A stretch of DNA of 64,000 bases from Halichondria panicea. Its lineage: Eukaryota > Porifera > Demospongiae > Suberitida > Halichondriidae. Under the pieces are notes generated by a model that did not search any database, was not told where the DNA came from, and saw nothing but the letters and a program-made list of their open reading frames with translations. The stretch covers positions 4,975,702 to 5,039,701 of the forward strand of contig NC_087393.1 of NCBI RefSeq assembly GCF_963675165.1, written 5' to 3'. Both the position numbers and the translations under genes were made by a program. Shown here in pieces: positions 19,964-31,676 of the stretch. Numbering within the stretch: the first letter of the stretch is position 1; each line of letters opens with the position of its first letter.

Positions 19964-22063
19964 ATGGGAGGTTTCTTTAGCCGTAGAAGGAGAACAGCGG
20001 AGGCTGATGATGCTCCTAGAGGCCCCAGTAGAGTCAGTGAGCAGGACAAGGCTGTACTGGTGAGAAATATGAGTTTGGTCTAGCCATAGTCCACATAGCC
20101 TAATATGTATCTAATAGCTAGCTAGCTGCTGTTGTCTGTAGGAGCTTAAGAAGCAGAGAGACAGTTTGAGAAAGTACCAGAAACGGGTAAGTGATTCAGT
20201 TTTATTATACGCTTTGGTTGAGCTCCTCTTCCCCCCTCCAGATCAACACTCAGATGGAGAAGGAGAGGGAAATGGCTAAACAGTTCCTAAGAGATGGCAA
20301 GAAAGAGTAAGATTTTATTAATCACTCAGTTGTATATCCTAACTGTGACTCTAACGCAGGCCAGGCTTCTCGTTTAGCACTACCACTTGATATTAACGTA
20401 TTGTACAAGCATTGGAATGATGTATCTGTACCTAGCAATTATCAGCCAATCTCTGGAATGACCCTCCCACACACACACTCTCAGAAAAGCAAAGCTCCTG
20501 TTGAAGAAGAAACGCTACCTAGAGTCCCTACTGGAGAAGACAGACCAGCAACTGGAGAACCTCCAACAAATGGTGGACACCATCGAGTTTGCACAGATTG
20601 AGATGAAAGTTGTGGAGGGCCTTAAAACGGGTAACGAGTGTTTGGAGCAGATGCACAAGATTATGTCCGTCGAGGATGTGGAGCAAGTCATGTCCGACAC
20701 CCAGGAGGCTATAGAATACCAGAGGGTGAGAGGAGGGTAATGGTTCATTGGGCGTGGCGTACATATTTGGTGTGTGTGTGTTTGTAAAGATATCTGTACT
20801 TCATACAGTGTCACAGTATACACACACAGGGCATTCAAAAATAGCATGAATTTCAAATTTACTGTCAGAATTGGTTGCCCTTAATTGTTGACTGCGTACA
20901 ATGGTTAAGTGTTGTAGTGATTATTGTGTTCATTGTGAGTTGTGTGTGGTCTCCCCTCAGGAAATTGATGAGCTGCTGGGACAGAACCTCACACAAGAAG
21001 ACGAGGACGCCATTGCCGAGGAGCTGGAGAGTATTATACAGGTGTGTTGACACTCACACATACATAGCCAGTCATACATACTGAGTCATTAACTTGGTAG
21101 GTAACTTTGAGTGCCCATAACTTCAAGCAAAGGATGGAATTAATAGAAGAATAATTGTGTCACGCCTAAATCTTCCGGTTTTTAAACTGTTTTTGGGAGG
21201 TGTAAGTTTTTTGTGTTTTTTATGACTCAAATCTTATGCTCTCTATGTTATATCTCTCATCATCATCCCTCCACAGGCTAGTCTACAGACTAGTCTACCA
21301 GAGGTTGGCTCTAAACCACTGGATACAGAGGATGACATCATCGATGAATTGCCTGAGGTGCCCACGACAGACCCAACATTAGGTGAGGGGGCGGTTACAA
21401 CCCATGTACTACACATAGGGACACATAGGTGAGGGGGTGGTTACAACCCATGTACTACACATAGGGACACATAGGGAGTGGGTTGGGGTGAGGGGGTGGT
21501 TACAACCCATGTACTACACATAGGGACACATAGGGAGTGGGTTGGGGTGAGGGGGTGGTTACAACCCATGTACTACACATAGGGACACATAGGGAGTGGG
21601 TTGGGGTGAGGGGGTGGTTACAACCCATGTACTACACATAGGTGAGGGGGCGGTTACAACCCATGTACTACACATAGGGACTCATAGGTGAGGGGGTGGT
21701 TACAACCCATGTACTACACATAGGGACTCATAGGTGAGGGGGTGGTTACAACCCATGTACTACACGTAGGGACACATAGGTGAGGGGGTGGTTACAACCC
21801 ATGTACTACACATAGGGAGTGGAGGGTTGGATAATTGTGAGAGATTGTTGTGCAAGTGATAGCTTCTAGTGTTTACATCTGGAGAGAGAGGATTATGATT
21901 ATATATAGCAATATGCTAAACAACCACACCTGTACCCACGCACGCACACACACACACACACACATACACCCACACACACATTGCTGACACTGTCTTCATT
22001 CCCTGTGCAGCTGAGGAAGGAGAGACGGCTACTAAACAGAAGAGACAAGCAGTTCCAGCCTAA
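19964..22063 (+). CDS. CHMP6: CHMP6 / VPS20, ESCRT-III subunit
   Basis: Exons 19964-20059, 20142-20186, 20242-20306, 20485-20725, 20961-21041, 21277-21382, 22011-22063; 228 aa. The start MGGFFSRRRR gives a myristoylated Gly2 and a basic patch, as in CHMP6. The Snf7 core follows: VSEQDKAVLELKKQRDSLRK, KKRYLESLLEKTDQQLENLQ, TIEFAQIEMKVVEGLKTGN, then IDELLGQNLTQEDEDAI and the acidic C-terminal helix IIDELPEVP (a MIM2-type region). CHMP6 links ESCRT-II (VPS25) to CHMP4 polymerisation on endosomes. Length agrees with the family (about 200 aa) apart from a longer N-terminal linker. Intron 6 carries a minisatellite that copies the splice donor. Confidence 0.95.
21383..21825. repeat. Minisatellite repeating the CHMP6 exon-6 splice donor
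   Basis: About eight units of 35-60 bp with core TGAGGGGGTGGTTACAACCC and ATGTACTACACATAGGGAC. Each unit starts with (A/T)AGGTGAGGGG, the same sequence as the authentic donor at 21382/21383 (TTAG-GTGAGGGG). Confidence 0.92.
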
Positions 22064-22503
22064 CATTCATGTTTGTAATAGGACAGTTAATTAATAGTGT
22101 ATTAATTTTTGTTGTCAATCGTGTGTTGATATTATTACAATTATCAGTCTATTATGTATGGCTGCTCTTGCAGCCCCACCCCCATACTTGCAACTAATTA
22201 TTTGTAGATCGGAATGTGTGATGTCATAATTATTCCTACTCTCTTTCTCTAAAGCTTCTCTAATTAAGTAAAACAAGACACATGCCCTGAAGCGTTTATA
22301 ATAGCACCACAGTGCTTGATTAACATTCAGTAACTTTTACAACGTGAAAAACATCATTTAGTTTAAAAGTGCAAAAACAAAATTCAAGATTGAACGATCG
22401 ATTTTCTCTAATTATGGATCAGTCTTATCTACACACATAGCTGCAATGAATGATGATTAGCCTAATAATAATACTAAGTGCTTCCTACACAACATAGGAC
22501 AGT
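22064..22503. other. Convergent gap between CHMP6 and KLHL
   Basis: 440 bp, AT-rich; no gene or repeat recognised. Presumably the 3' untranslated regions of both genes. Confidence 0.5.
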
Positions 22504-24652
22504 TCACTTAAAATTGAGAAGTTCTGCGGCTTTATCGATGACAGCCACGCCAGCGTAACTCCTCCCCTGTGTTAGACCACCCTCTGCAAATCTCCATTTG
22601 TCCAGAAACGGGTCGAATACTTCGATTGTCGAGAGATTGGTGATGCCATCGTCCCCGCCCACCACGTACAGGCAGTTGTGGACCATAGCACCAGCTGCAT
22701 TCCTACGAGGGGTAGTCATGTCTGGCACACGACGCCATTTATTGGTGGCTGGGTCGTATCTGGAGGGAGAGAGAGGGGAGATGAATCTATTCAGATGAAC
22801 ACACACCTATGCATCTAATTAACATTGTACAGTACAAAATAATTATAATTTTATGTATACATTACTGTTGAGGCATCAATAACGCAACAAAGCTCAACAC
22901 AGGTTTGCCTTTAGAACATAATTATAGCTTTTACGAGAACTAAGGGACACTAGTGACTGTACATGTACAAACATTGTACGGACAGCATCTCTCAGGCAAT
23001 AATAATTAAGATTTGCACAATTGAAGGTGAAACAACGCAAGTGCCATAAATCCACCAAACAATCCTCTCATGTTGTATGGAGCCTGTCATAATATTCGAA
23101 TGGGATCCTAGAGTGATCGATCACCTTTCCACGCTCTTCCTGATGTCAGGTCCGTCATGGCCGCCTATGGCATACAGCAGACTGTCCAGTACAGCCACTG
23201 CAGCTCCACTGCGCCTCTGACCCATGGCCTCTACCAGAGTCCACTCGTCCAGCTCTGTACGAGGACATGATGATTATATTGCTAGACCAGCAAATGGGCT
23301 CTCACACAAACAACAATAACGGATGGATAGAAAGCAAGTCTATAGCCTCTGGGAGGGAGGGACAAAAAAATTCTACCAATTCCGCCAAAAACCATGGGCT
23401 ATATATATGAAAAACGAACAATTTGGCAAGCTGCTTTCGGGAGGTCATCACTTCACTAAAGATTAATCTGTACCTATCACTTGGAAGTTTTGGGAGGGGC
23501 AAAAAAGCTACCAATTTTGATAAAGGACCATGTACACCTTATGTATTTCCTGAAAACAAAACAACTTGAGAATGCCATAGAGCTCTCTGAAGATAGCATC
23601 ATGAAATATGAGGTTCAATATTCAAGTTACGGGCTCTCAAAGATATCTAAAACCATGATTCTCTACTAAGGGCATACTGATTGTATTCCCTTTCCCATGC
23701 TTTGCATGCAATTCACAATAGTTAGAAACACAATCAATCAATGCTTGTACAGTGTCATTCGCAATCGATTAACATCGCATTCGAACCCATATAGGTTGTA
23801 CCTGGGTCGTACTTCTCCACTGAGTTGAGACATTGTCTGGCCACTCCGTCATAACCGCCCACTGCATAGAGACGACCATTGAGGACTGCCACACCCACAC
23901 TCGAGCGTCTACTGCTCATTGGAGCAACACTCAACCACTTCTTAGACTCTGGAGGGATAAAACAGGAACACTTGAATAAAGTGACACAGCTCAGTACACA
24001 TGCTGCATTATGATTATAACAACTTTACTTCTAATAATAATTATACCAACTTTGGTTGCTGAATGTTACTGCATGGGTAGCTATACAAAGTTTTGTACAC
24101 ATGTAAATTATTTTAATACACATACACTGTACAGTGTGTACTAGCCTGAGATAGCTGCATATATGCATGTACTAATTATAAGTACTTGTGTCTTAACGAG
24201 ATAGCCTAGTATACGGACTGAATCAGCCACACACCTGAGTTGTACTTCTCCACTGAGTCTAGTCCATTGGTTCCATCGAAACCACCGACAGCGTACAGCT
24301 CACCATTGAGCACGGCCACACCCAGAGTGCTGCGTCGTGAGAGCATGGTCTCCACCGGAACCCAGTAGCCCTTCTCCAGGTCCAGATACTCCACCGACCT
24401 GTGAGGGTGTGAGGGTGTATGTGTGAGGGTGTGGGTGTGGATGTGTGGGTGCAGATGAATGTTTATACAATAATTACTAAGAACACAATACTGCATGCAA
24501 TACTAAATTTTTCCTTTTATTTTGGCCTCAGCTAAAGCACATGTGGTTGTTAAAATTAATAATGAACAGTAATTTATAAATTAGGCATCAAATTAGAAAC
24601 TGGTTTAGTGGTACAATAGTACTGTACATAAAATGCACTCACCCACCCACCC

Positions 24653-24725
<73 letters not shown>

Positions 24726-26112
24726 TCTCTCACCTGACTCGTGAGGTCCCGTCAAATCCACCCACTGCAAACACAGAGTTGTTGTGAACGGTAACGCCAC
24801 ATCTACACCTCCTGGATATCAGCTCTGGTCCGGGCTTGCATCGATGGTTCTTTGAATCGATAATCTCTGTGCTACGAATAGCCTTAGGTGCTTGGCCCCC
24901 TACTACAATAATAGACTGAGGACCACCTATTCTCACTCTGGATACTGTCTCTCTCCTCGCTCTTTCCTCAGGGGGCATGAGTCGGAACTTGAGCGCATTG
25001 ATAATGAAATCTTTGCATTCTGCATTCTCTGCTAACAGGGTTTCTTCAGTCACATGCTCAAGAACATACTTGCTAGGGAGGAGTTCGTATCGGACGTGCT
25101 GTATCAACTCAGGGAGGTGTGTCAGTCGTTTCTCTTTGTTGCTTTTGACCCATTCAATCACGGCCTCAAAAACATCCTCTTCTGAGAGTACACCGAGCTC
25201 ACTGCTAGAGATTAAATCAATCACAGTCGTGAGCGGCAGTTGAAGGAATTCGTCTGACATTCGCACATCAGGGAAGTGTTTTCGAGCGTATCTTTGGGAC
25301 TCTGAGAGCAACTCTCCACAAGAATGGAGGTCGGCAAATGCCATGAAGCCGAGGCAATTCGTTGTATGCAGCTGCTTCTTGAGAAAGTCACAGCATGCGT
25401 CCTTCACTTCATTGAGTTGGAAAAGGTTAGCAGCTGGCAATAGAGCTTGTACGTTACCTTCTGTAACCTCCACCTGTCCAGTGTAGAGGAATGAAATGAG
25501 TTGTTCAACAGCAGCTGGGTCAAGCTCTTTCAGTGTCACTATGTTCTGTTTGCTTTCCGACATCTCCCCTGGTTAAGAAACACAAAATTGTTTAGTTTAA
25601 ATGATAGTTTAATTCCTAAATATGCAAACAATGTCAGCAGTTAGACATTGTATGGAGAGATACTCACGCAAAACCATAACACTTTTTTTTTAACACATTT
25701 ACACGCTCACAAACACAAATATAAGAGAACTGTTAATACCTGTGAACATGACTCTGAAGTAGGGGCAGGTGCCAGCTAGTACCAACCGATGAGCTTTGTA
25801 GTCTTGGTCTTCAACTCGGATCGTTACATCGCATAGCTGCCCCTTTTCTCTAAGCTCCTCAAAGTTGACGAATCCTTCTTTAGCCAGTCTAGACGAAGAG
25901 TATACATCCCTGTTGTCTTTAGCTTCTCCCTGGGGCATGTCAGCCTCTACACCAGGGTTGAACTGACTGAGTCTTCGAGATTCAGTCAAATCGAGAGCTC
26001 TAGGGCCATAGCGACCAGACATATCATAGCCAGCATTCTCCTCTGGTGCATCGCCATGTTCTTGTGATAGAGGGCCAGGCTGAGAAGACGATTGCAACAA
26101 GTCATTAGCCAT
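22504..26112 (-). CDS. BTB-BACK-Kelch protein, KLHL2/KLHL3 type
   Basis: Exons 25740-26112, 24734-25568, 24235-24398, 23802-23948, 23125-23254, 22504-22759; 634 aa. BTB from about residue 84 ([20 protein letters not shown]), BACK ([18 protein letters not shown]), then six Kelch blades with the KLHL2/3 signature: [72 protein letters not shown] and the end [11 protein letters not shown]. Such proteins are substrate receptors of CUL3 ubiquitin ligases; KLHL3 targets WNK kinases and KLHL2 binds actin in vertebrates. Here it is probably the pre-duplication orthologue of that pair. The N-terminal 80 residues are not conserved, and an extra AAELLNFK closes the protein. Exon borders fall between blades. 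Head to head with the SRCR gene. Confidence 0.94.
24652..24722. repeat. CA microsatellite in the KLHL intron
   Basis: (CA)n of about 60 bp preceded by CCCACC runs, 11 bp from the exon-2 donor. Confidence 0.95.
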
Positions 26113-26298
26113 CTTTATCTTTTCTGTGGTGGTGTTTACTTACTGTACTGGTCGTCACATTCACAAGATAGAACAAGTCTAGTAAAAGAGGGTGGGGCTA
26201 ATAGCTGCAGGAAGGAAATACTAGATACACATGTAGTCACCCAGTTCTGCAGTTGCTACTATACTAGCTCTAGCTAGCTCCAAGTGCAAACTACAGAA
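26113..26298. promoter_or_regulatory. 186-bp gap between divergent KLHL and SRCR starts
   Basis: Divergent ATGs are 186 bp apart. It contains GCTCTAGCTAGCTCC near the SRCR start. A shared promoter is inferred from spacing. Confidence 0.4.
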
Positions 26299-27972
26299 AT
26301 GTCCATGAACTTACTGCTATGCATCTTTATGCTTTTGCATGCAAGAGTCAGCTCTCAGAGCTATGGTGACTTGAGACTCAAGCAAAGGAATATTACAGAC
26401 TCTACATTCTATGAAGGAAGAGTGGAGATATACCTCAATGGAGAATGGGGAACAGTATGTGAGGATAATTTCAGTCCAATCGATGCAAATGTCGTATGCC
26501 GTCAACTTGGATACGATGGAGTCATTGCATCTCCTACCTCTGCTTTTCACTCAGCTTACGGAAAGGGAGAAGACAACCAACCAATTTGGCTGGATAATGT
26601 CGGATGCAGTGATCTGAATGGACTACATATTCTGTCATGCCCAAACTCTGGTATCGGTGTACATAATTGTGATCATTTCTCAGACGTTGCAGTCAATTGT
26701 AGCCCAAATCCTCTCGAATTTCCTATTCGTTTGTACGGTCATACTTACCCCTCACAGGGAAGGTTGGAATTCAACTGTAATGATGTATGGATACCGGTGT
26801 GTGCTGCAGATATTGATGCTGATGAAACAGATACAATATGTAAAGATCTTGGATACACTATGGCAAATAACTTTGAACGGAATAATGCAACTAATTTTAG
26901 TTCGATTCTTTTGAACGATCTACTTGACTGCGTTGAAGGAGCAAAGAATTGTTCATGCCCCAACCATGCTCCCTGTAATGAAGAGGCGGTTATTGAATGC
27001 AGTCATACTACTACGCCATTTGGGACGGTTCGGCTGGTAGATAAATTTGAAGGAATTCTTGAAATGTTCATTAATGGAGCGTGGAGGACTCTGTGTGCAG
27101 ACTCATTCACTCAATCTGATGCAAATGCTGTGTGTAATAAGCTAGGCCATCTGAGAGCTGAGGAACTCTCTAAAAGCATACTTCAAGACAGCCAATTGGT
27201 TTGGAACAAACGCTCGGATTGTAACCTAAGCGCTAACGAAGCATTTAATTGTCTTGCTGCCCCATCTTTACTAACATGCTCACAAGATGCCTCTGTAATA
27301 ATAAAGTGCACTAACAATTCTCTACCAGAGGAGCCAACAGATGAAATCGGACGAAGTACTGGACTTCCATTTTCCCTCGAAACTCTCATTGCAATATGTC
27401 TTGGTGGTGGAGCTTTATTGTGCTTTTGCTGTCTATTTATGATAGTCTGCTGCACTCACCTCTTCTGTGACTACCATGTGACAAATAAACGGGCAAGACC
27501 ACTACTAGACGGGCATGCCGGGACATTTTCATTTACCGATAAGGAAACTAAGCTTGACAATGAATATGAACTAGAGAAACGAAGCCAACACACTCCAACA
27601 TTTATACGTCCCATACCCCATCTTATACCATGCTCTACTCCACAAATCCCCACTTCCAATTCCTCGACACTTGATCGCAGACCTGCCAACAGTCCGTATC
27701 CGTTTCCACAAGAAGTTGAGAGAATTAAACTTCGTCGCAGTCAAGAGAATCTCCTAAAAGAAAACATTCCCTCCCTCTCCCTGCACAACCCTACAGAGCA
27801 CAGTGACCTTGAGCAGTTGGCTAGACAACTAGAGCCTCCAGAGGAGCTGACATTGAGACATGGACAGGAGAGTTGGGAGTCGCTTTGTTTGGAACCAATT
27901 TCAGAGGAAGAAGTTTCTCTGGAGTTATCCGAGGAACACCAAGCGTTGGAAATGGACTTTGAAGATATTTAG
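26299..27972 (+). CDS. Single-pass receptor with three SRCR domains
   Basis: Intronless, 557 aa. Signal peptide MSMNLLLCIFMLLHARVSSQ. Domain 1 (about 24-130) is a good SRCR: EGRVEIYLNGEWGTVCEDNF, VVCRQLGYDG, then IWLDNVGCSD. Domain 2 (about 135-240) is diverged, with GRLEFNCNDVWIPVC. Domain 3 (about 247-345) has EMFINGAWRTLCADSF and AVCNKLGH. A transmembrane helix at about 359-387 (LETLIAICLGGGALLCFCCL) is followed by juxtamembrane cysteines and a tail of about 165 aa rich in acidic and Pro/Ser residues, with Tyr at NEYELEKR. Several NxS/T sites sit in the ectodomain. SRCR receptors are very numerous in sponges and are used in recognition and immunity; the ligand here is unknown. The start is the ATG at 26299. 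Confidence 0.88.
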   Translation: MSMNLLLCIFMLLHARVSSQSYGDLRLKQRNITDSTFYEGRVEIYLNGEWGTVCEDNFSPIDANVVCRQLGYDGVIASPTSAFHSAYGKGEDNQPIWLDNVGCSDLNGLHILSCPNSGIGVHNCDHFSDVAVNCSPNPLEFPIRLYGHTYPSQGRLEFNCNDVWIPVCAADIDADETDTICKDLGYTMANNFERNNATNFSSILLNDLLDCVEGAKNCSCPNHAPCNEEAVIECSHTTTPFGTVRLVDKFEGILEMFINGAWRTLCADSFTQSDANAVCNKLGHLRAEELSKSILQDSQLVWNKRSDCNLSANEAFNCLAAPSLLTCSQDASVIIKCTNNSLPEEPTDEIGRSTGLPFSLETLIAICLGGGALLCFCCLFMIVCCTHLFCDYHVTNKRARPLLDGHAGTFSFTDKETKLDNEYELEKRSQHTPTFIRPIPHLIPCSTPQIPTSNSSTLDRRPANSPYPFPQEVERIKLRRSQENLLKENIPSLSLHNPTEHSDLEQLARQLEPPEELTLRHGQESWESLCLEPISEEEVSLELSEEHQALEMDFEDI

Positions 27973-28193
27973 AACTATATTTAATGTGCATTTCTATGAG
28001 CATTGTACATACTGTGATTCATGTAAGCACAATAAATTCATTAAGAATTTAATAATCTTTTAAAACAATTTTATATAGGAAGTCAATATAAGTGTCATCA
28101 CAATGTGTTGCTTGCAGCTAAGAATTCCATTGCATCTCTTGTAGGGTTTTCACCAGTCACACACTGGGCTCAGTTTGGAGGTCAGAATTTCAA

Positions 28194-29459
28194 CTATGAA
28201 GTCGTTTGTTGCTGAGAAACTTGCTGGGATTCAGGTTTGTCTGTAACTGGTACAATTGGAGCCTTTCCCAGAACTGCAGTATACACATTGGCATAAATAT
28301 ACAATAATAATGACGATTTTTTGGTTAATCACTCGCAAATATAGTAATGAGCACACACTTTAAAACTTTATGCACACTATGAAAGAATGTATGTACATGT
28401 ATGGCGTATTCAGGGAGGTAGACTAGAGTACCTCTAGACAAAAAGAAGTATCTTATAGACCTCAGGGTTTATTTCAGTGCGGGTTAGCGGGTGAATTTTC
28501 ACCTTCTTAAAATGTTCTGCCACCTAGCTTGGAGTAAGTAAATTTCCTACTCGCACCTTGTCAATCACCCGCTTAATATTTGGAACCCACATTTTCACCC
28601 ACTTGTGCTAAATCTTGAAAGAAAACCTGGACCTACATTACTAACTTTACCACCTAATGGCTATAAAAGAGGAAATTTGTGTGTTGAAGTGAAGATTGAA
28701 AATAAGCCATCACTTAAAAATTCTGGGCACACATCACTGCATTACATAATTCCCACAAGGCACACCTGCAACATTCTCGGGTATTTCAGACCAGAGTACA
28801 TAGTCATTGTCGGTGAGAAATCTCTTGAGGGTACCGCACGTCAAACACTTCACAACGATATGCTTGTCCCTAGCAGCTGTGAGCGAAAGTGTCTTAATGA
28901 GTCGTACATTATATCAACAAGTTGAGAATTCTACACTGAATTAAAGTACAAGTTGCTGACATGAGAACTTACATTTCAGTCGATTAGTACAGGTTACCCC
29001 GGCAACAAGCAGGGAGTCACATGACTTGCAGAGCACTCTCTTTATACTCGGGTCCCTAAGAGGGGAAAAACGGTCAATTTACGAATAAACGCATTTAACC
29101 AGAGTTATCAGTTTACATGACAATGTAAGTATGATATACAAATTCTCACACACATTCTGAGTACAAGTCTTTTGCTGATTCTCTTCATAGTGCGTACATA
29201 GAATCGGGAGAGACCAGTCTCACTCGGAGTAGAGCACAGAGCAGCCAGAGCAGCCTACACAGAGGGAAAGGCAAAGCATCACACTTCAATGGGTACGTGA
29301 AACCATGAAAGAATAATAATTGATTATATCTACACATGCAATGATGCATAGCTACTAGTGAGTGCCTACTTGGAAGAGGTAGTTCATTCTCTGGAAGGCC
29401 TCCTTGTGAGGCACACTGGTGTACCCTGTTGAGGATCCTTTATTCTTCTTTCTCCCCAT
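28194..29459 (-). CDS. RPP21: RNase P/MRP protein subunit p21 (Rpr2)
   Basis: Exons 29370-29459, 29154-29254, 28973-29055, 28766-28876, 28194-28240; 143 aa (human about 154). It follows RPP21: HKEAFQRMNYLFQAA, LSRFYVRTMKRISKRLVLRM, then the zinc-binding pair CKSC and CLTC (VLCKSCDSLLVAGVTC and VVKCLTCGTLKRFL) and YVLWSEIPE. The protein binds zinc and helps RNase P process tRNA 5' ends in the nucleus. Several exons are tiny, so no single long frame reveals this gene. Start MGRKKNKGSS lies 166 bp from the divergent COX10 start. Intron 4 (28241-28765) is the largest and shows no recognisable content. Confidence 0.92.
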
Positions 29460-29625
29460 CTTTTCAGTTTGTTTTGGTGCGCTCTATTGAGAAATAAGCC
29501 ATGTGGGTTGTGGTAATTCTAATAAATGCGCACCACACTAAAGACAATCTTTTTGCTGCTGTGTGGATTCTTCTTCAAACTTCTGTGAATGCATAGCAAG
29601 CGATGGAGATACTTTGCAGTAAGAA
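29460..29625. promoter_or_regulatory. 166-bp gap between divergent RPP21 and COX10 starts
   Basis: Head-to-head housekeeping genes with start codons 167 bp apart. No TATA box seen. The bidirectional promoter is inferred. Confidence 0.45.
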
Positions 29626-31564
29626 ATGGTGTGGAGGGGATTGTATGAGAATAATGATACTGTGTCCTTTCCACCAGCATCCTGTCAAAGGCGGTTAGTC
29701 AGGGGGGCCACACTGCTGCACATTTGGAGAGGGGGGTCTGGACTACTATTACAGAGGAGTCTACATCTCACTGCACAGCGGCTCGAGCTTAATAAACCCA
29801 AGACAGATGAAGAAGACAATCCATTGAAGGTACAGCATATGTCGATTACAACATATACAAGGAGTGTGTTTTATACACAGGGTTGCATTTGGCGGAAAGA
29901 TCTAGCTATGTAATAAATTCTAAGCTTTCTGTAGGTTATAATTATTTTCATCAAGTACGTGAACATGTTGGTGTTATTTCACCACCTTCCAGGAAAGTGA
30001 CTTTGTCTCGCAACACACCCACCAAAGTTCAGTGGGCTACTCACCAGATGACGAAGCTATCAAAGCGCAGTACCCTGGAAACAGAGGCAGCAACAAAGGA
30101 GAAGAAGAGGTTGAGGAGTGGAGGGAACAGAAGATCGAGATATCCAAACTCCCGGGGATGTATCTGCGACTGTCCAAGCACAAACTAACGAGTAAGTGTG
30201 TGTATAACTGGTGATGTACAAAGTGCTGGCTATTTTATATCCCCAATCTCAACACACAAACTAGCCTATTTGTGATTAACTAGGCCTAAGACGTTATTTT
30301 TTTGTCTAGAGGTGGTTAGTACCAACCACCACCGACCAGTGGGGGCAGATCCCTGGTATATGAAAGCTTTAAAATTATTGCCATTAGACACAGAACTTGA
30401 GTTATAGCCACTCGAACATCGTATGGTAATTGACTCCATATTCCTACAGCTCTTGTGGTACTGACTGCTCTGGCTGGCTACAGCATGGCTCCTGGAGCAG
30501 TGAGTGTGTCCACTCTGCTTTGGATGACTGCTGGAACTAGCCTCTGCTCAGCAGCTGCTAACACCTTTAATCAGGTACGGGGTAATAGTTGTGTAGATCT
30601 ATTATCAATGAAGTGGTGTACATGTCTTATAGAGTCTCTTACTAGCCATGAATACTTCATTCCCTCTCCCCTACTACTTTAATTAATGAGAGTACACAGT
30701 GTACCAGTCATACACATTCTACTGCATATGACTCTCGCCTCTCTTATTTGCAGTGGATTGAAGTTCCCTTTGACTCACAAATGGCGAGGACCAGGAACAG
30801 AGTACTTGTCAGAGGCATGATCAGGTGAGGAGGAGAGGGAGCATTTTCTACATTACCTACAAAATCATACAATAATAGAAATGCTTGCTGTATTAGTCCA
30901 TTGACCATGCCCCACCCCATACAGCCCTCTTCATGCATCACTGTTTGGGCTCACAGCTGGCATCACCGGTACAACAATCCTCTATCACCTTGTCAACCCT
31001 CTAACAGCCGCACTGGGTGCTACCAACCTGCTACTCTACACACTTGTATACACTCCTATGAAGCGAATCAGTATCATGAACACCTGGGTCGGATCTATTG
31101 TCGGCTCTATACCACCATTGATGGGTTGGGCAGCTTGCACTGGTAGTTTGGAGCCTGGAGCCTTTGTACTGGCCGGAGTGCTCTATGCTTGGCAGTTTGC
31201 ACATTTCAATGCTCTTAGTTGGGGCCTGAGGGGAGACTACTCGAGAGCTGGTTACCGGATGATGGCCGTAACTGACCCGGAACTTTGTAAACGAGTGGCA
31301 CTTAGGTACAGTTTGGCTACTATACCGATTTGTTCGTTGGCTGCTCCACTGTTTGGTGTGACTAGTGTTTGGTTTTCACTGGATTCTCTCGTTCCTAATG
31401 TCTGGCTCAGTTATCTGGCATGGAGGTTCTATAAAGACTCAGACTTCAAGTCGGCACGTAAACTATTCCAGTTCAGCTTGTTTCATTTGCCTCTGTTGAT
31501 GGGACTGTTATTTCTGAACAAGAAGAGTAGCCAGACAGAGACTGAACAGTTAGATTCTTTATAG
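29626..31564 (+). CDS. COX10: Protoheme IX farnesyltransferase, mitochondrial
   Basis: Exons 29626-29829, 29993-30191, 30450-30574, 30754-30824, 30925-31564; 412 aa. It converts heme b to heme O in the mitochondrial inner membrane, the first step of heme A synthesis for cytochrome oxidase. The N-terminal 65 residues are basic and hydrophobic, fitting a mitochondrial presequence. UbiA-family core: [36 protein letters not shown] (Asp-rich substrate motif), [72 protein letters not shown]. Seven to nine membrane helices are expected. A stray duplicate of the last 100 bp lies at 34505-34610. Confidence 0.95.
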
Positions 31565-31676
31565 CCTTCATAGCTCATAATAGTTAATTTGTGCAAAATA
31601 ATTATTTTTTTTAATGCAATTATTTGAGGGCGGCTATGTTTTGGGCAGTTGCGTTGTTATCGACACAAACGCTTAT

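Noticed and set aside
21383-21825. Possible CRISPR-like array
   Set aside because: Direct tandem minisatellite with no unique spacers, in a eukaryotic intron.
26317-27689. Minus-strand frames within the SRCR gene
   Set aside because: Shadows of a single-exon gene with clear domains on the plus strand.
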